In this document: positions 60,318 through 64,000 of the stretch, in pieces | Layout: the number at the start of each line of letters is the position of its first letter | Position numbering within the stretch: the first letter of the stretch is position 1 | Position numbers and translations under genes: made by a program | Source: Lachancea thermotolerans CBS 6340 | Lineage: Eukaryota; Ascomycota; Saccharomycetes; Saccharomycetales; Saccharomycetaceae | NCBI RefSeq assembly: GCF_000142805.1 | Contig: NC_013083.1 | Span: forward strand, 1,054,001 to 1,118,000 | Direction of reading: 5' to 3' | Length of the DNA: 64,000 nucleotides | Notes under the pieces: generated by a model | The model's database searches: none | Told to the model about the DNA's origin: nothing | What the model saw: only the letters and a program-made list of their open reading frames with translations

Positions 60318-61028
60318 ATGCCTAAAAAGCGCCTTGTGTCCCCAGAACAACCAACATTCGAGTTGCCGTCGCTTCCGCCGTGGAGGACGCCGAAGATCAA
60401 GATCTTACATCACACGCCCTCGCGAGGAAGATCGCTGCTAGACGAGAATGACATCTTTGAGACCCCGCAGGAAGGTGATCAGATAAAAAAAGTGGAGAAG
60501 AATCCAGATGTGTACGAATATGCTCCTTTCTGCGACAAGAAGCTACTAGCCAACAGCAAGGTGACTCAACTGCTGAACTCCGAGACGGCCACTCATTGCC
60601 TCGTGTTTCACAAAGACGAACATAGGTCACCTAACAAAAAATACAGGCCTGACCTTAACATGGACTGCTGTAATAGCTCAGATGAAGAGGATTTGCCACT
60701 AGATGGTAGCCTTCTAGAGCCGGTCACAGGGCCCTCATGCACATCAGAAAGGCCTAATATTAGACGTTTCGAAAACAATGCTTCAACTGAAAGGAATGCA
60801 CTTCGAGACTTCTGGGGTGGCTCAGAGGTCCCTGAAATACTAGATCGAAGCCAGCTTCGAGACCTGTATACCATACTGCAGCAGGAAAGCGACCTTGTAC
60901 ATCGCAGCGAGCGCCAAGTGCAATCTCAGAACCAAATTCCTCGCCAAATTGAAGGAGACATCTATCATTGGCTTCGAAAATACTGCAATAACACTTGGGA
61001 AGGGGGCTCGTGGATGTTCAACGGCTAA
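60318..61028 (+). CDS. APC9: Anaphase-promoting complex subunit Apc9
   Basis: 236 residues from the ATG at 60318 (265 in S. cerevisiae). It is a largely disordered protein with an N-terminal basic/Pro-rich part (MPKKRLVSPEQPTFELPSLPPWRTPKI) and short conserved-looking segments such as ENDIFETPQEG and STERNALRDFWGG. Apc9 stabilises Cdc27 in the yeast APC/C. Sequence conservation is weak, so the call leans on position directly after CDC45, matching YLR103C-YLR102C. Partial MCB-like ACGCG motifs lie upstream near 60133-60150. Confidence 0.75.
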   Translation: MPKKRLVSPEQPTFELPSLPPWRTPKIKILHHTPSRGRSLLDENDIFETPQEGDQIKKVEKNPDVYEYAPFCDKKLLANSKVTQLLNSETATHCLVFHKDEHRSPNKKYRPDLNMDCCNSSDEEDLPLDGSLLEPVTGPSCTSERPNIRRFENNASTERNALRDFWGGSEVPEILDRSQLRDLYTILQQESDLVHRSERQVQSQNQIPRQIEGDIYHWLRKYCNNTWEGGSWMFNG

Positions 61029-61230
61029 CCGCGGTACTGTGAAGCCCCCACTAATCAAAACCATTATAGTCACGCACTAATCACGTGCAGATGATTTGCC
61101 GTTAAAATAGCATCTTTGAAAAGGGGTAGTAGAACTATAAAAACCAACTCTTGAAGTGATAAAGTTGAATTCAGCCCCCCATCGAGCAGTGATAAAAGGA
61201 CAGCCGCGAGATAGGCTAGAAATTTAGAAG

Positions 61231-63240
61231 ATGAATATCATTAAGTTACAGGTATGCATAATTCATCGAAGGTTTTCGGGGTAGCGCTTTGCCCCCAAAA
61301 TGCGAACTTTGCACTAACTATTCATTTAGAGGAAATTTCCAATCCTGACGCAGGAGGACATATTCAGTACCATTGAGAAGTTCAGAGATATCGATCTTGA
61401 AGACAAAGGATGGATTGAGAAGGGACAGTTGTTAGCGGCTGTGTCAAAGTCTGGAGATACCTCTTATGACGAAGCACGTGAAACACTGAAGCAGGTTAAT
61501 GTGGACGCATCAGGCCGAGTTGAGCTCGACGATTACGTAGAGCTAGTTGCCAAGCTTAAGGATGCTAAGGCTGGCCCGCCTCCTCCGACTTCTTTCAATA
61601 CGGGTAGCGGACCCTCCAACGCCCCTACGCCTGCCTCCCACGCAGGGCTTAAACACTCAGGCAGCGGAGCACAGGCCAGAATCATTGTAGGTGGGTCTAC
61701 CACAGGCACCACTCACACAATTAACGAAGAGGAGAGAACTGAGTTCACAAAACACATTAACAGCGTTCTTGCAGGCGATCCTGATGTCGGAGACAAGCTG
61801 CCCTTCCCCACAGATACGTTCCAGCTGTTCGATGAGTGTCGAGACGGCTTAGTTCTGTCTAAGCTGATCAATGACTCTGTCCCTGACACAATTGATACCA
61901 GAGTTTTGAACTGGCCTAAAAATGGGAAGAGGCTGAACAACTTCACAGCTAGCGAGAATGCCAACATTGTGATCAATTCCGCCAAGGCTATTGGTTGCGT
62001 TGTTGTAAATGTCCATTCGGAAGACATCATCGAGGGAAAAGAGCACTTAATCATGGGTATGATTTGGCAGATCATCCGCAGGGGACTGTTGAGTAAAATC
62101 GACATCAAACACCACCCCGAGCTTTACCGCTTGCTCGAGGACGACGAGACACTGGAGCAGTTCTTAAGACTTCCTCCAGAGCAGATTTTGCTGCGTTGGT
62201 TCAACTATCATTTGAAGCAAGCAGGCTGGTCCAGAAGGGTCGCGAATTTTTCAAAGGATGTGGCTGACGGTGAAAATTACACTATTTTACTGAACCAGCT
62301 AGCCCCTGAGCTATGCACTCGTGCTCCGTTACAGACAACAGATCTACTGACAAGAGCCGAGCAGGTATTGCAAAACGCCGAAAAGCTTGATTGTAGAAAG
62401 TATTTGACTCCAAGTGCTCTAGTAGCAGGGAACCCAAAACTGAACTTAGCTTTTGTCGCTCACCTCTTCAACACACACCCTGGCTTGCAACCAATCGAAG
62501 AGTCTGAAAACATTGAGATCGAGGAATTCGATGCGGAAGGAGAGAGAGAAGCTCGTGTCTTCACATTGTGGCTGAACTCGCTGGACGTCGACCCTCCTGT
62601 GGTTTCGTTGTTTGAAGACCTCAAAGACGGTTTAGTATTACTGCAAGCGTACGAGAAAGTCATGCCCGGTGCAGTGAACTGGAAGGTGGTAAACAAGCGC
62701 CCCAGCTCCGGCGCCGAGGTCTCAAGATTCAAAGCTCTAGAAAACAACAACTACGCTGTCGAGCTTGGCAAGACAAGAGGATTTTCTTTGGTTGGAATCG
62801 AAGGGTCTGACATCGTGGACGGAAACAAATTGCTTACTTTGGGATTGGTATGGCAGCTGATGAGAAGAAACATCGTAAACACCATGAAAACTCTTTCGGG
62901 CAACGGTAAAGAACTATCTGACGGCGAAATTTTGAAATGGGCTCAAGAACAGGTCACAAAGGGTGGTAAGACATCCCATGTGAGATCCTTCAAGGACCCA
63001 GCCCTCTCCAACGCCCACTTCTTACTGGATGTATTGAATGGTATCGCACCTGGTTATGTCGATTATGCTCTGGTCACACCAGGCGTTACCGACGAAGACA
63101 AATACGCAAACGCGAGACTTGCTATTTCAATTGCCAGAAAGCTCGGCGCTTTAATTTGGCTGGTGCCCGAAGATATTAATGAGGTGCGCTCTAGACTGAT
63201 CCTGACATTTGTGGCCTCTCTTATGGCCTTGAAGCAGTAA
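61231..63240 (+). CDS. SAC6: Fimbrin Sac6, two exons
   Basis: Spliced: exon 1 is 61231-61251 (MNIIKLQ) and exon 2 is 61330-63240, giving 643 residues (642 in S. cerevisiae). A short exon 1 of seven codons is also how yeast SAC6 is built. An EF-hand-like N-terminal region (FPILTQEDIFSTIEKFRDIDLEDKGWIEK, SGRVELDDYVELV) precedes two actin-binding domains, each of two calponin-homology modules. Recognisable blocks include FPTDTFQLFDECRDGLVLSKLINDSVPDTID, HSEDIIEGKEHLIMGMIWQIIRRGLL and EGSDIVDGNKLLTLGLVWQLMRRN. Fimbrin bundles actin filaments in cortical patches and cables. An ATCACGTG E-box lies about 150 bases upstream (61080-61087). Confidence 0.97.
61252..61329 (+). other. SAC6 spliceosomal intron, 78 nt
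   Basis: The donor is GTATGC at 61252, the branch site CACTAAC at 61312-61318 and the acceptor TAG at 61327-61329, 12 bases after the branch A. Splicing joins KLQ to RKFPILTQED exactly as in yeast fimbrin. Confidence 0.93.
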
Positions 63241-63336
63241 AGTTCATACGTCAAATGATCACTTGTAACAATTTATATGTGTAAAAAATCAGCTATCAAC
63301 ATTCTCTCTAGACAGTTAAGAGGCCCGTGGAAAACT

Positions 63337-64000
63337 TCAAACCTTTTGTCTCGAGTTCGTAATTTGATCCTTCAACTTGTCGTCCCAAACATCCTTCAAC
63401 TTTTTGAGGTAAACATACACATCGTGCACGCCTGTGGCCTCAATCTCCTGGGTGCGGATATACTCCATCCCATCCTTATAAGTGGCTGACCCGTATTTAA
63501 CATTCTGTTGTTCAAACGTTGGGTTAGCAAGCGTCGCAACATATACGGGAGCATTTGCAGCTCTGTAACCGTCGATATTGTGCCAAGGGGATCCTAGAAA
63601 TCTGGCGAAGTAAAATAGCAGAAGCATGCCATAGTAGCTCAGCACATTCAAATACTTGAAGAAAGAATGGCTAATGAAAATGCCTGGTTGAACAACATAT
63701 TGGTGGATTCCTTGGCCTTTAAGCTCTTTATAAGTAGCTAGATGTAAAAGGTCAACCAATCTTTTGGATCCCTCGTAGGACGCGGGACTTTTAACAAGCT
63801 CAATGTCTTCCAGAGAAAGATACTTGGGATCTGACATGATACTAGATATCCACACCACCACAGCTTTGCCTGCCTGTAGTTGGGGCAGTATTTTCTGAAT
63901 AAGGTAATAAGGCCCGAAGACATTAGCCTGGAACACCAGTCCCATTCCGTCTTGCGACTTTACCCCGACCCTCTGAATCTTATAAGTAGGATTGGTGACA
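63337..64000 (-). CDS. ERG27: 3-keto sterol reductase Erg27, C-terminal part
   Basis: The gene runs off the right edge of the window; about 221 C-terminal residues of about 350 are present, and the frame is open to base 64000. The short-chain dehydrogenase fold is seen in VFQANVFGPYYLIQKILPQL, VVWISSIMSDPKYLSLEDIEL and the active-site motif YEGSKR (Tyr-x-x-x-Lys), then VVQPGIFISHSFFKYLN and hydrophobic spans (YYGMLLLFYFARFLG). Erg27 reduces the C3 ketone during C4 demethylation in ergosterol synthesis and stabilises oxidosqualene cyclase Erg7. It converges on SAC6 with 96 bases between. The N-terminal NADPH-binding Gly motif is outside the window. Confidence 0.95.
   Translation of the reverse strand, partial: VTNPTYKIQRVGVKSQDGMGLVFQANVFGPYYLIQKILPQLQAGKAVVVWISSIMSDPKYLSLEDIELVKSPASYEGSKRLVDLLHLATYKELKGQGIHQYVVQPGIFISHSFFKYLNVLSYYGMLLLFYFARFLGSPWHNIDGYRAANAPVYVATLANPTFEQQNVKYGSATYKDGMEYIRTQEIEATGVHDVYVYLKKLKDVWDDKLKDQITNSRQKV

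Noticed and set aside
1-64000. Transposons, LTRs, virus-like elements, CRISPR arrays, toxin systems
   Set aside because: No reverse transcriptase, integrase, transposase, long terminal repeats, solo LTR-like ends with target duplications, or regular spacer arrays were found. The intergenic gaps are too short and the gene order too regular to hide one.

Overview
This is core nuclear DNA of a budding yeast of the family Saccharomycetaceae, most likely a lineage that did not go through the whole-genome duplication (a Lachancea-like genome; the genus is an inference). I recognise 23 complete protein genes, two partial ones at the window edges, one tRNA, the U6 snRNA gene and one C/D-box snoRNA. 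Spacing is tight, the standard code fits, and only RUB1 and SAC6 need spliceosomal introns (GTATGT or GTATGC donor, TACTAAC or CACTAAC branch site).

The strongest clue to the organism is gene order. The genes correspond, interleaved, to two separate Saccharomyces cerevisiae segments recalled from memory: chromosome IV (MKC7, SAN1, PEX7, DOP1, MTQ2, RUB1, HPR1, RGP1, YCF1, YDR132C, YDR131C, FIN1, SAC6) and chromosome XII (YPS1, SRN2, TML25, CLF1, MSL5, CFT2, AVL9, HOG1, CCW12, YLR108C, SNR6, REX3, MDN1, snR79, SEN2, LCL2, CDC45, APC9, ERG27). That is the expected ancestral order before duplication and reciprocal gene loss.

Layout. 1-11.7 kb: yapsin C-terminus, the nuclear ubiquitin ligase SAN1, the PTS2 receptor PEX7, ESCRT-I SRN2, acyl-protein thioesterase TML25, the giant DOP1 and the eRF1 methyltransferase MTQ2. 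11.8-25.7 kb: spliced RUB1, then an RNA-processing group (CLF1, MSL5, CFT2, HPR1), then AVL9 and RGP1 of late Golgi traffic. 25.8-31.3 kb: an intron-bearing tRNA-Arg(ACG) and the vacuolar glutathione-conjugate pump YCF1. 31.5-36.4 kb: a strikingly GC-rich island holding HOG1, a 1.7 kb divergent intergenic region full of CACGTG boxes, the cell-wall gene CCW12 and a BTB-domain gene. 36.5-41 kb: U6 snRNA, an F-box gene, FIN1 and REX3, then a PAC/RRPE bidirectional promoter shared with MDN1. 41-55.8 kb: MDN1, one 14.8 kb frame for the six-AAA ribosome-assembly motor. 55.8-64 kb: snR79, SEN2, LCL2, CDC45, APC9, SAC6 and the start-truncated ERG27.

I see no transposon, LTR, virus-like element, CRISPR array, centromere or prokaryotic defence system. 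The unusual material is small in scale: the tRNA-Arg intron, the GC island with its E-box cluster and inverted repeats, the U6 gene with a downstream B block, the snoRNA between MDN1 and SEN2, and a palindromic double PAC site.
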